Assembly: GCA_020351775.1 (NCBI GenBank)
Contig: CP070666.1
Location: 5,428,143-5,468,528, forward strand
Source: Gemmatimonadota bacterium
GTDB taxonomy: Bacteria; Gemmatimonadota; Gemmatimonadetes; Gemmatimonadales; GWC2-71-9
Direction of reading: 5' to 3'
DNA: 40,386 bases
The position numbers were made by a program, and so were the translations under genes. This document shows, in pieces, positions 1 to 7,698 of this stretch (the first letter of the stretch is position 1; every line of letters begins with the position of its first letter). The notes below the pieces were generated by a model that made no database searches, was not told the origin of the DNA, and was given only the letters and a program-made list of their open reading frames with translations.

Positions 1-871
1 CAGGCTGGGAATCCCTCGCTCCTACGGCTCCTACGAAGCGCTGCTGGACGACCCCGAAATCGAGGCCGTCTACAATCCGCTGCCGAACCACCTCCATGTG
101 CCGTGGACCGTCCGGGCGGCCGAGGCCGGGAAGCATGTACTGTGCGAGAAGCCGATCGCCTGCTCTGCGCGAGAGGCGCGCGAGCTGCTCAAAGTGAGGG
201 ACCGTACCGGCAAGGAAATCGGTGAGGCGTTCATGGTGCGCACGCACCCGCGGTGGCACGCCGTCCGTGAGCTCATCACGTCGGGCCGGATCGGGCATCT
301 TCAGTTGGTATCGGGCCACTTCAGCTACTATCGCCGCGACCCCGAGGACATCCGCAGCCGCGTCGACTGGGGAGGGGGAGTACTGCTCGATGTAGGCTGT
401 TATCCGACCACGCTCTCACGCTGGCTGTTCGATGAGGAGCCGGACGCAGTTGTTGGTGTCCTGGATCGCGATCCCGAACTGGGGATCGATCGCTTGGTGT
501 CCGCACTGCTGCAATTCCCGTCAGGTCAGGCGAACTTCACGTGCGGCGGCCAACTGGTACCGTACCAGCGAATGCAGCTGCTCGGGACCCAAGGCCGCAT
601 CGAGGTGGAGATTCCGTTCAATGCCCCGGACGACCGACCGTGCCGGATCTTCGTGGACGACGGGCGCGATCTGGTGGGAGGGGGGATCGAGACGATCGAT
701 TTCCCGGCGGTAGATCAGTATGAACTGCAGGCCGATCGCTTCTCGGAGGCGGTACGCGGTCTCGGTCGGGTCCCCGTGCCGCTGGAGGACGCCATCAACA
801 ACATGGCGGTGCTCGATGCGCTGTTCCGCTCTGCCGAGACGGGGCGCTGGGAGAAGCCGTCTGAGTTCTGA
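1..871 (+). CDS. Gfo/Idh/MocA oxidoreductase, D-xylose 1-dehydrogenase type (5' partial)
   Basis: The reading frame is open from base 2, so the gene begins before the window; 289 residues and the stop are present. What is missing is the first part of the Rossmann domain, including the GxGxxG loop. The visible part has the family motifs YNPLPNHLHVPW, the catalytic-site CEKPIA and EAFMVRTHPRW, followed by the GFO_IDH_MocA C-terminal beta-sheet domain. This motif set is typical of the branch that contains dimeric dihydrodiol dehydrogenase and NAD(P)-dependent D-xylose 1-dehydrogenases. The neighbours immediately to the right are other steps of oxidative xylose breakdown, so oxidation of D-xylose to xylonolactone is the likely role (inference). 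It converges on the next gene with 17 nt between stops. Other sugar substrates are possible, because this family is poorly predictable. Confidence 0.85.
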   Translation, partial: RLGIPRSYGSYEALLDDPEIEAVYNPLPNHLHVPWTVRAAEAGKHVLCEKPIACSAREARELLKVRDRTGKEIGEAFMVRTHPRWHAVRELITSGRIGHLQLVSGHFSYYRRDPEDIRSRVDWGGGVLLDVGCYPTTLSRWLFDEEPDAVVGVLDRDPELGIDRLVSALLQFPSGQANFTCGGQLVPYQRMQLLGTQGRIEVEIPFNAPDDRPCRIFVDDGRDLVGGGIETIDFPAVDQYELQADRFSEAVRGLGRVPVPLEDAINNMAVLDALFRSAETGRWEKPSEF

Positions 872-888
872 CCCCTGGCCGACCGGCG

Positions 889-1710
889 TCACTGCACGGG
901 GTTGACCAGCGTTCCCACCGGTTGGATCGCGATCCGGACCTCGTCCCCCGAGCGGAGAGTGAAATCGTCCGGCGGCACGATTCCCGTCCCTGTCAGCAAC
1001 ACGCAGCCCTGCGGGAAGCTCGTCGCGCGATAGAGCCAGTCCACCAGTTCGGCCGGCGAGCGGTGCATCTGCGACAGGTTGGTGCTACCGGCGCAGACGA
1101 CTTCCCCCGAACGGATGACCGTCAGCTCGATGCTGGTGTCGGGTGGGAGCGGTGTATCCCGCACGAGAACGGCCGGGCCGAGCGCGCAGGACCCGTCGTA
1201 GATCTTGGCTTGCGGCAGGTTCAGCGGATTCTCGCCTTCCAGATCACGCGCGCTCATGTCGTTGCCGATCGTGTAGCCGACGATCTCCCCCCTGGCGTTG
1301 ACATAGAGCGCGAGTTCCGGCTCCGGCACGCTCCAGTTCGCGTCGTCCCGGATCTGCACCGGCTCTCCGTGCCCGCGCACCCGCCAGCCCGCCGCCTTGA
1401 AGAAGAGCTCGGGTCTAGCGGCCCCGTATACACGGTCGTAGAAGTCACCTCCACCGGCATGCTGCGACTCCGCCATTCGCGCGGCCCGGCTCCGCAGGTA
1501 CGCGACCCCGGCGGCCCACACCTCCTGAGCGCCGATCGGAGCGAGGAGCGGCTCGTCCAGCCGAGGCTCACCAGGGCTCGCGGCCGCCACGGCGCGCAGA
1601 TAATCGGCGAGCTCCACGCGGTTGACCAACGCATCCCACGGGTCCACCAGTGGGTGATACCCGCCGTTCGCTTGCAGGACCGGACCGCGTGCCGTGAGAT
1701 AGAGCTTCAC
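889..1710 (-). CDS. FAH-family hydrolase, probable 2-keto-3-deoxy-D-xylonate dehydratase
   Basis: A 273-residue fumarylacetoacetate-hydrolase-fold protein. The metal-binding region is visible as [11 protein letters not shown], followed by [17 protein letters not shown] and [11 protein letters not shown], which are hallmark FAH segments. In Weimberg-pathway bacteria a FAH protein (XylX type) dehydrates 2-keto-3-deoxy-D-xylonate or the L-arabinonate equivalent to alpha-ketoglutarate semialdehyde. The flanking dehydratase fragment and semialdehyde dehydrogenase make this the best assignment (inference). I chose the GTG at 1710 as start because it overlaps the stop of the upstream dehydratase fragment by 4 nt (GTGA), a translational coupling arrangement, and because the residues before it look like read-through of another frame. 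Other FAH activities such as acylpyruvate hydrolysis cannot be excluded. Confidence 0.85.
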   Translation of the reverse strand: MKLYLTARGPVLQANGGYHPLVDPWDALVNRVELADYLRAVAAASPGEPRLDEPLLAPIGAQEVWAAGVAYLRSRAARMAESQHAGGGDFYDRVYGAARPELFFKAAGWRVRGHGEPVQIRDDANWSVPEPELALYVNARGEIVGYTIGNDMSARDLEGENPLNLPQAKIYDGSCALGPAVLVRDTPLPPDTSIELTVIRSGEVVCAGSTNLSQMHRSPAELVDWLYRATSFPQGCVLLTGTGIVPPDDFTLRSGDEVRIAIQPVGTLVNPVQ

Positions 1711-2138
1711 GGCCCCGCCCCTGCACCGCTGTCCGGTTCCCCGCGCGACCCTTTGAGACCGGCCTCGAGGGCCTCCACGATCCGGTCGACATCGTAGATG
1801 CACCCGACCCACGTGCCGCCGCTCCCTCGCTGCAGTGCGGCCCACAACCGTGTATCGGGTGGGAGCGCAGCGTGCGGCGCGAGCCCCGGGCGCGGCCCGC
1901 GTTGTTGCAGCAGCGCGCTGCATTCCTCGGGATCGAGCCTCCGGCCCTCAGCTCCCACGAGGTTGACGGAGCCCACTAGCCTCGTGCGATCGATCACTAT
2001 CTCGATGAGGTCGCCGTCGCGGACCCGGCCGATCGGGCCTCCGTCCAGCGCTTCCGGTCCGATATGTCCCACACAGGCGCCGGTTGAGATCCCGGAAAAC
2101 CGCCCAGCGGTGGGCGGCGGGGTGGGTCTTGTCAGCAT
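1707..2138 (-). pseudogene. yjhG: C-terminal fragment of a YjhG/YagF-type D-xylonate dehydratase (IlvD/Edd family)
   Basis: A 143-residue frame that matches only the C-terminal end of the IlvD/Edd dehydratases. It shows [19 protein letters not shown], then [15 protein letters not shown], and ends with the YjhG-specific tail [19 protein letters not shown]. YjhG/YagF proteins are about 650 residues, so roughly 500 residues carrying the Fe-S cluster cysteines and the Mg site are absent. They are not found in any frame upstream: a divergent aldehyde dehydrogenase starts 91 nt away. The fragment still overlaps the FAH gene by 4 nt, so it may persist as an upstream frame for translational coupling. 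Possible starts are ATG at 2138 or TTG at 2156. It is either decayed, or joined wrongly in assembly; as seen it cannot dehydrate xylonate. Confidence 0.8.
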
Positions 2139-2149
2139 GTCAACTACTC

Positions 2150-2178
2150 TGCACAATCAGACTGCGTTGGGCTAGTAT
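2150..2178 (+). promoter_or_regulatory. Candidate sigma70-type promoter of the aldehyde dehydrogenase gene
   Basis: TGCACA at 2150-2155 and TAGTAT at 2173-2178 are separated by 17 nt; each matches the consensus hexamer at four of six positions. This would start transcription about 45 nt before the ATG at 2230. Moderate match only. Confidence 0.3.
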
Positions 2179-2229
2179 CCTCGACCGGCCCGCGGCACCT
2201 CGAACCGGCAAACCGAACCAGGAGCCCTG

Positions 2230-3816
2230 ATGGAAGTCTCTGGTGCCAATCTCGTGGGTGGCGAAGCGGTGGAAGGAACGGGGCCGGCCTTCCATGCGGT
2301 GAATCCCGCGAGCCGGAGGAAGCTGGGTCCAGAGTTTCGGGAGGCGGGACCCGAGCAGGTGGACCGCGCGTACAGTGCCGCCGAGGCTGCGTTTGAGGTT
2401 TTCGGGGACTCGACCCCACAGCAGCGCGCCGCTTTGTTGCGCGGGATTGCGGTCGAGATCGAGGGACTCGGTGAGACGCTTATCCAGCGCGCCCACGAGG
2501 AGACGGCGCTTCCAGCCGTCCGGCTCGAAAGCGAGCGGCTGCGGACCGTGAATCAACTGCGGCTCTTCGCTGACCTTGTGGAGGATGGCTCGTGGGTCGG
2601 TGCTCGCATTGATCCCGGTGATCCGGACCGTGCCCCCATACCCAAGCCGGACATCCGTCAGATGCTCGTCCCGCTGGGGCCCGTCGCGGTGTTCGGCGCC
2701 AGTAACTTCCCGCTGGCGTTTTCGGTGGCGGGGGGCGACACGGCGTCTGCGCTCGCCGCCGGCTGCACTGTCGTGTGCAAGGCACATCCGGCCCACCCCG
2801 GAACCGCCGAACTCACGGCACGGGCCACTGCGAAGGCGGTGCGCGATACCGAGCTGCCCGCCGGGGTCTTCTCGCTGCTGCACGGTTGGTCGCACGACGT
2901 GGGCCTGGCCGCCGTGCGGCATCCCTTTGCTAGGGCCGTCGGATTCACTGGGTCGCTGCGCGGGGGACGTGCGCTGTTCGACGCTGCAGCGGCACGACCG
3001 GATCCGATCCCCGTCTACGCCGAGATGGGTAGCGTCAACCCTGTGTTCCTCCTGCCATCGGCGGTTGCGGAACGGGGTGACAGCATCGCCGCGGGTCTGG
3101 CGCAGTCTATCACGCTTGGAGTGGGTCAGTTCTGCACCAATCCTGGTATCATCCTGGCTGTCCGTGGACCAGGCCTCGACCGGTTGCGGGAACAGCTCGC
3201 GGAGAAGATTCGCGCCGCGGACGCTGGAGTCATGCTCTACGAGCAACTCGGCAAGGCCTATGCAGACGCGCTCGAACGCGTGCGAGCGAAGGGGGTCGAG
3301 TTGATCGCGGCCGCGCCTCTGTCCCGGGAGTCCACAACATGTGCCTGTCCCGCCGTCCTCACGACGGACGTGTCGCGTTTTATTGAGGATCCGGACCTCC
3401 GGGAAGAGATGTTCGGGCCTGTGTCCATCCTCGTCACAGGACGTGATGTAGCCGACCTTGAGCACGCGGCCGAAGCCATGGAAGGACAGTTGACCGCCGC
3501 CATCCATGGAACCGAAGAAGAGCTGCGCACGCACACCCGCCTGGTGCGCCTGCTGCGGCGCAAGGTGGGACGCCTCATCTTCAACGGTTACCCAACGGGA
3601 GTCGAGGTGGGACACGCGATGCACCATGGCGGCCCCTACCCTGCTACCACCGACCAGCGGTTCACGTCGGTAGGCACCGCGGCCATCGCGCGATTTGCCC
3701 GACCGGTGTGCTACCAGGGCTTCCCCGAGGTAGCGCTGCCACCGGCGCTGCGGAACCACAACGCTCTCGGCATCTGGCGCCTCGTGAACGGTCAAATGAG
3801 CCGCGCCGATGTGTAG
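2230..3816 (+). CDS. Aldehyde dehydrogenase, alpha-ketoglutarate semialdehyde dehydrogenase type
   Basis: A 528-residue NAD(P)-dependent aldehyde dehydrogenase. The catalytic cysteine lies in GVGQFCTNPG, the catalytic glutamate in YAEMGSVNPVFLLP, and the cofactor region in FGASNFPLAFSVAGGDTASA. The segment PVYAEMGSVNP together with GQFCTNPG is characteristic of the 2,5-dioxovalerate dehydrogenases that finish oxidative pentose and glucarate breakdown by making alpha-ketoglutarate. Length fits this group. The start ATG is preceded by AGGAG eight nt upstream. It is transcribed away from the dehydratase fragment and converges on the permease gene with 9 nt between stops. It completes the Weimberg route begun by its neighbours, although a glucarate or arabinose role is also possible. 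Confidence 0.9.
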   Translation: MEVSGANLVGGEAVEGTGPAFHAVNPASRRKLGPEFREAGPEQVDRAYSAAEAAFEVFGDSTPQQRAALLRGIAVEIEGLGETLIQRAHEETALPAVRLESERLRTVNQLRLFADLVEDGSWVGARIDPGDPDRAPIPKPDIRQMLVPLGPVAVFGASNFPLAFSVAGGDTASALAAGCTVVCKAHPAHPGTAELTARATAKAVRDTELPAGVFSLLHGWSHDVGLAAVRHPFARAVGFTGSLRGGRALFDAAAARPDPIPVYAEMGSVNPVFLLPSAVAERGDSIAAGLAQSITLGVGQFCTNPGIILAVRGPGLDRLREQLAEKIRAADAGVMLYEQLGKAYADALERVRAKGVELIAAAPLSRESTTCACPAVLTTDVSRFIEDPDLREEMFGPVSILVTGRDVADLEHAAEAMEGQLTAAIHGTEEELRTHTRLVRLLRRKVGRLIFNGYPTGVEVGHAMHHGGPYPATTDQRFTSVGTAAIARFARPVCYQGFPEVALPPALRNHNALGIWRLVNGQMSRADV

Positions 3817-3825
3817 CACGGCCAC

Positions 3826-5202
3826 CTAGCTCAGCGGTACCAACAGCGCCAGCACTACCGTCATGATCAGAGCCGTGATCCCAACCACGGCCGACAGAGG
3901 CGTCCACGACTTGAGCGTCTCGACCTCGGTCGTGCCTCCCATCTTGGAGAAAACCCAGAACCCGCTGTCGTTCATCCAGGTTCCAACCAGGGAACCCCCG
4001 GCGATCGCCGTGCAGACGTACACAACATTGAACGGCAGCGTGTCGGTCCCCGAGATCATCGCCGAGAGCATCCCAGCGGTCGTGATCATCGCCACGGTAC
4101 TCGAACCCTGCGCGATCTTGATCAAACTCGCGACCGTGAAGGCAAGCCCGATATACAGCAGCCCAGATCCATGACGGCCCGCGAAGAGAGACTGGATTGC
4201 CGGTCCGACCTGCGCCGACTGCAGCATGGCGCCAAACGCTCCACCGGCCGCAGTGATCAGTATGATCAGTCCACCGCTCATCAGCGACTTCTCCACCAGG
4301 CCCGCCACTGCGCCGGGCTTAGGCCGGCGTTGTCGCACGTACAGCCAGATCGCAACTGCTGCTGCCAGCAACAGTGCCAAGTTGGCGTTCCCGAGCGTGG
4401 CCGTTATCGGAGCCAACATCGACCAGAACCGTGCCTCCTCACCCCGCGCCGCAACCATGGATGTGACGATAGTGTTCGACGAGATGAGCAGCACCGGAAC
4501 CAAGATTGGCAGCAGCGACAACACGAGTGCAGGCAGTTCCGGTTTTTCGGCCGACTCCGACTCGGCGGCAACGGAGGTGTCGCTGCGTGGCACGACCGGC
4601 ATGCGTTTATCCACCCAGCGTGCGAAAAACAGGCCGGTCACCGCGGCCGGCATCGCCACCATTACGCCGACAAGGATCATGGCTCCCAGATCGACATGTA
4701 GTATGCCGGCAATTGCCAATGGGCCGGGCGTGGGGGGGACGAGTGCGTGTGTAGCGGTCCCTCCTGCCGCAACGGCCAGGAGATACTTGAGGTAGTGGCG
4801 CCCGGTCCGCTGGTACATCGAGCGCGCGAGCGGGATCAGTAGATAGAACACAGTATCGAAGAACACCGGGATCGAGAGCACGAATCCCGAGGCCCCCAGT
4901 GCGGTAGCGCCGCGGCGTTCACCCAGAAGCGCAAGAAACGCGGCGACAACTCTGTCTGCCGCACCGCTCTGCATCAGCGCCGTGCCGATGATGGCGGCCA
5001 GCGCGATTACTATGCCGACGCTTCCGGCCATGCGTCCGAAGGCTTCGGCCACGCGGGCGATCTTCTCGCCAGCATCGCCCGGCGCGAGCAGGCTCACGAC
5101 CATCGCGGCGCCGATCAGGGCCAGGAAAGCGTTTACACGGAGGACGACGATCGCGCCGATGATCGTGACCATCCCGATGAGCAGTATCGCGATTGGATGC
5201 AT
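3826..5202 (-). CDS. GntP-family gluconate/sugar-acid:H+ symporter
   Basis: A 458-residue, very hydrophobic inner-membrane protein with about 12 membrane segments. It opens with IAILLIGMVTIIGAIVVL and carries the family blocks FVLSIPVFFDTVFYLLIPLA, HALVPPTPGPLAIAGIL and AQGSSTVAMITTAGM, which mark the GntP superfamily. These carriers import gluconate and related sugar acids by proton symport. In this context gluconate, mannonate, xylonate or another aldonate is the likely cargo (inference). An AGGGG ribosome-binding sequence precedes the ATG at 5202. It lies 283 nt downstream of the GntR/FCD gene on the same strand and could share its control. The 5203-5485 stretch before it holds no gene I recognise. 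Confidence 0.92.
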   Translation of the reverse strand: MHPIAILLIGMVTIIGAIVVLRVNAFLALIGAAMVVSLLAPGDAGEKIARVAEAFGRMAGSVGIVIALAAIIGTALMQSGAADRVVAAFLALLGERRGATALGASGFVLSIPVFFDTVFYLLIPLARSMYQRTGRHYLKYLLAVAAGGTATHALVPPTPGPLAIAGILHVDLGAMILVGVMVAMPAAVTGLFFARWVDKRMPVVPRSDTSVAAESESAEKPELPALVLSLLPILVPVLLISSNTIVTSMVAARGEEARFWSMLAPITATLGNANLALLLAAAVAIWLYVRQRRPKPGAVAGLVEKSLMSGGLIILITAAGGAFGAMLQSAQVGPAIQSLFAGRHGSGLLYIGLAFTVASLIKIAQGSSTVAMITTAGMLSAMISGTDTLPFNVVYVCTAIAGGSLVGTWMNDSGFWVFSKMGGTTEVETLKSWTPLSAVVGITALIMTVVLALLVPLS

Positions 5203-5485
5203 GGCACCCCTGTCGAAAGCGGAATTCGTAGAGTCGACGCGCTACCGTAGCAGACTGTGAACCGCCCGGTATGCCGGCTTGGGCTGTTACGCCGCGTCGA
5301 AGATGAGGGCTTGGTCGAGGCCCGGGAAGGCCGCGGGATCCACGAATCTGCTCGATTGCCAGACCCCGCGCCGCCGCGAGCTGGCGCAAAGAGACCCGCC
5401 CGGGATCTTCGTCCCCTCCGACGGGATCAGAGCCGCGGCGAGCAGGTAAACGGAGCCGAGCACGGCGCAGGCACCGTGCCGGCCG

Positions 5486-6211
5486 TCAGCCTACCGGATG
5501 GAGTTCCGGATTCCACCTGAGGAGCGCCTCTTCCACACCATGCAGGTGCCTGCGCATGCGTTCGACCGCGAGCGCCTTGTTTCTCTGCTCCAGGGCTTCG
5601 AGGATGCCGAGATGCTCTTGATGATCGCGCTCGCGAGAGATCCCGAACACTCGGAGGATAATGCGCTGCTCCTCTGCGAACAGTTCGGTCAGCACTTCGA
5701 GAAGCTGGGTCACCACCGTGTTGCCCGAAGCCAGTGCGATCTGCCGATGGAACGACATGTTGACAGTGCTCAACTCCTCGTCGTCCGCGAGTCGCTCCTC
5801 GGCGGCTGTGAGCAGCCTCCTCATCTCACTGATGTGCTCGTCGGTTGCGTGACGGGCAGCATCGGCCACCGCCTGGATCTCGAGCGGTGTCCTAGCCCTG
5901 ATCAGGTCCACCAAGAGTTTCCTGGTGACGGTCCCCTGGTATTCCGGGCTGGCGAATACCAGAAAGTCGCCGCTGCGGCACACGTACACACCAGAGCCAT
6001 GGCGGATTTCGACGACCCCAATTGTCTCGAGCTTCGCCAGCGCCTGGCGAACGGTCGGATGACCGACACCGAAGCGGCGCGCCATCTCCATGATCGATGG
6101 GAGGCGATCTCCCTCTTTGTAGTCGCCTGACTGGATCAGCTGCGTGATCCGTCGGGCCAACCTGTCCGACAGACTCTGCTTGTTCACAGGTCTGAACGCA
6201 TTGCTAATCAC
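5486..6211 (-). CDS. GntR-family transcriptional regulator with FCD ligand domain
   Basis: A 241-residue regulator. Residues of about 10-80 form the winged helix-turn-helix, with the typical GDRLPSIMEMARRFGVGHPT and VRQALAKLETIGVVEIRHGS. The rest is an all-helical FCD domain with histidines in NMSFHRQIALASGN and later HxxH positions expected to bind a metal and an acidic ligand. FadR-subfamily members of this type (UxuR, ExuR, LldR, GntR) sense sugar acids, so a hexuronate, aldonate or their breakdown product is the likely inducer. I chose the GTG at 6211, which has GAGGGG six nt upstream, over longer in-frame starts. It lies between the permease and the xylanase remnant, and probably controls this locus (inference); operators were not proven. 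Confidence 0.9.
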   Translation of the reverse strand: MISNAFRPVNKQSLSDRLARRITQLIQSGDYKEGDRLPSIMEMARRFGVGHPTVRQALAKLETIGVVEIRHGSGVYVCRSGDFLVFASPEYQGTVTRKLLVDLIRARTPLEIQAVADAARHATDEHISEMRRLLTAAEERLADDEELSTVNMSFHRQIALASGNTVVTQLLEVLTELFAEEQRIILRVFGISRERDHQEHLGILEALEQRNKALAVERMRRHLHGVEEALLRWNPELHPVG

Positions 6212-6276
6212 ACTGTCCCCTCGTCGTGACGCAACACCTAGTCCATCCGCCTGCCAATATACTCTGGCCGGCAGCA

Positions 6277-6435
6277 TCAGTTGGGCGGTTCGCTGCCCGC
6301 CGCCTGCGCGGCTCGAATGACGGATTCGAATGCCGGCTTGGGCCGCCCTTCACGATCGAACAGGAGCGGGTAGTTGGTCCTGCCGGGGATGGGCCAGTTG
6401 TTCTTCCAAGAGCCGGCGTCCGTGACGCCCCTTGG
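6277..6435 (-). pseudogene. C-terminal remnant of a GH10 endo-beta-1,4-xylanase
   Basis: The reading frame here ends in a stretch of about 50 residues that reads RGVTDAGSWKNN, then YPLLFDREGRPKPAF, then ESVIRAA and a stop. This corresponds to the last strand and helix of GH10 xylanases, whose consensus is GVTD-x-SW followed by LLFD-x-x-x-x-PKPAY. Upstream in the same frame the sequence becomes unrelated and then runs into the 3' end of xylA. The remaining 300 or so residues, including both catalytic glutamates, are gone. It is therefore a relic showing that an extracellular xylanase once sat in this locus between xylA and the regulator. The left boundary of the recognisable part is approximate. 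Confidence 0.65.
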
Positions 6436-6463
6436 GTCGTGCATCGATTTTGGACACTCCACC

Positions 6464-7645
6464 TCACCGCACTCCAAGCAGCACCTCCATGGTAAGCTGA
6501 TCCAGCCGCTCGTAGGCATACCCGTCCTGTCTGATGGACTCCAAGTCCAGGCTAGCAGACCGCAGCTCCTGTACTCGCTCGGGACTGAACACGAGCCGGC
6601 TATCCGTTGCGCCTCCACGCGCAGCGATTTCCTGCAGTAGTCCCTGTATCTCCGAGTCAGCGTTGAACTGCGCTACCTTCTCCTTGAGAATGAGGTAGGT
6701 CCTCATGCTCCCCGCCGCGAAATCCCAGACGCCTTCCTCGTCCTCGGTCCGGTACGCGTGGCTGTCGAAGTGTCGCATCCCGGGCCACTTGGCGTCCTCC
6801 AACAGTTTCACCAGGAAGAACGCCGCCTTGGGATCCTCACTGCCAAACCGCAGATCCTGGTCGAACCTGCCCGGCTTCTGGGCGTTCAGATCGATATGGA
6901 ACAGCTTGCCCGCCTCGAGGGCCTGCGCCACCGCGTGCGTGAAGTCGAGTCCGGCCATGTGCTCGTGGGCGACCTCGGGATTGAGCCCGACCATCTCGGG
7001 GTGGTCCAGCGAATAGATGAAGGCGAGCATGTGACCCGTCGTCGCGAGAAAGATGTCGCCACGTGGTTCATTGGGTTTGGCCTCGAGGGCAAACTTCAGC
7101 TGATACCCTTGAGAGCGGACGTACTCGCACAGGAAGTTCAGTGCGTCACGATACCAGCCGAGTGCCGCGCACGGATCCTTGGCGGCATTCGTTTCCACAC
7201 CCTCCCGGCCACCCCAGAAGACGTAGGTCTCTGCGCCCAGCTCGACGCCCAGATCGATCGCCGCCATCGCTTTCTGAACGGCGTATTCCCGCACGCGTGG
7301 GTCGTTGCTGGTGAACGCACCATCACGGAACGCCGGATCGGAAAAGAGGTTCGTTGTCGCCATCGGCACCCGCATGCCAGTGGCTTCCAGCACTTCCTTG
7401 AATTCGTTGACGATCCGGTCTCGTTCCGCTGCCCCGGCGTCGCGGGGCACGAGGTCGTTGTCGTGCAAGTTCACCCCGTAGGCCCCGAGCTCCGCGAGCT
7501 TCTCGACGATGCGCGTGGGCGGTATCGCCGGCCGCACCTGTTCGCCGAACGGATCCCTTCCGGGATTGCCGACGGTCCACAGGCCAAACGTGAAATGGTG
7601 CTCCGGGCGCGGAGCATAGGCATCCTGCGTAGCTCGAGAGTTCAT
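6464..7645 (-). CDS. xylA: Xylose isomerase (class I)
   Basis: A 393-residue TIM-barrel enzyme that interconverts D-xylose and D-xylulose in the cytoplasm. Visible family features are the N-terminal [17 protein letters not shown], the catalytic His61/Asp64 in [10 protein letters not shown], the metal-binding [40 protein letters not shown] and the terminal metal ligand in RHFDSHAYR. Length and motifs fit the short Actinobacteria-type class I enzymes. I chose ATG 7645 because GGAGAA lies eight nt before it and because alignment with the family begins there. It lies 53 nt downstream of the alpha-glucuronidase and probably belongs to the same transcript. It supplies substrate for the xylulokinase at 26751-28355. 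Confidence 0.96.
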   Translation of the reverse strand: MNSRATQDAYAPRPEHHFTFGLWTVGNPGRDPFGEQVRPAIPPTRIVEKLAELGAYGVNLHDNDLVPRDAGAAERDRIVNEFKEVLEATGMRVPMATTNLFSDPAFRDGAFTSNDPRVREYAVQKAMAAIDLGVELGAETYVFWGGREGVETNAAKDPCAALGWYRDALNFLCEYVRSQGYQLKFALEAKPNEPRGDIFLATTGHMLAFIYSLDHPEMVGLNPEVAHEHMAGLDFTHAVAQALEAGKLFHIDLNAQKPGRFDQDLRFGSEDPKAAFFLVKLLEDAKWPGMRHFDSHAYRTEDEEGVWDFAAGSMRTYLILKEKVAQFNADSEIQGLLQEIAARGGATDSRLVFSPERVQELRSASLDLESIRQDGYAYERLDQLTMEVLLGVR

Positions 7646-7698
7646 GCTGAAAATTCTCCGTTTGTAGGACGGCAAGACACGGCACCGTCCGTCGTTGG

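Noticed and set aside
922..1797. Plus-strand open frame of 291 codons
   Set aside because: It is opposite the FAH gene and its composition is not protein-like.
2140..3825. Long open frame of 561 codons on the minus strand
   Set aside because: It lies opposite the complete aldehyde dehydrogenase gene, has no family motifs and an Arg/His-rich composition; it is an antisense shadow of a GC-rich gene.
5203..5485. Possible small genes in the gap between the GntP permease and the GntR regulator
   Set aside because: Frames exist on both strands, but none has a ribosome-binding site or recognisable motif.
6251..6274. CTGCC...GGCAG/GCCA-N8-TGGC symmetric element as a GntR operator
   Set aside because: The arms are only four to five bases and similar sites were not found before the other operons.
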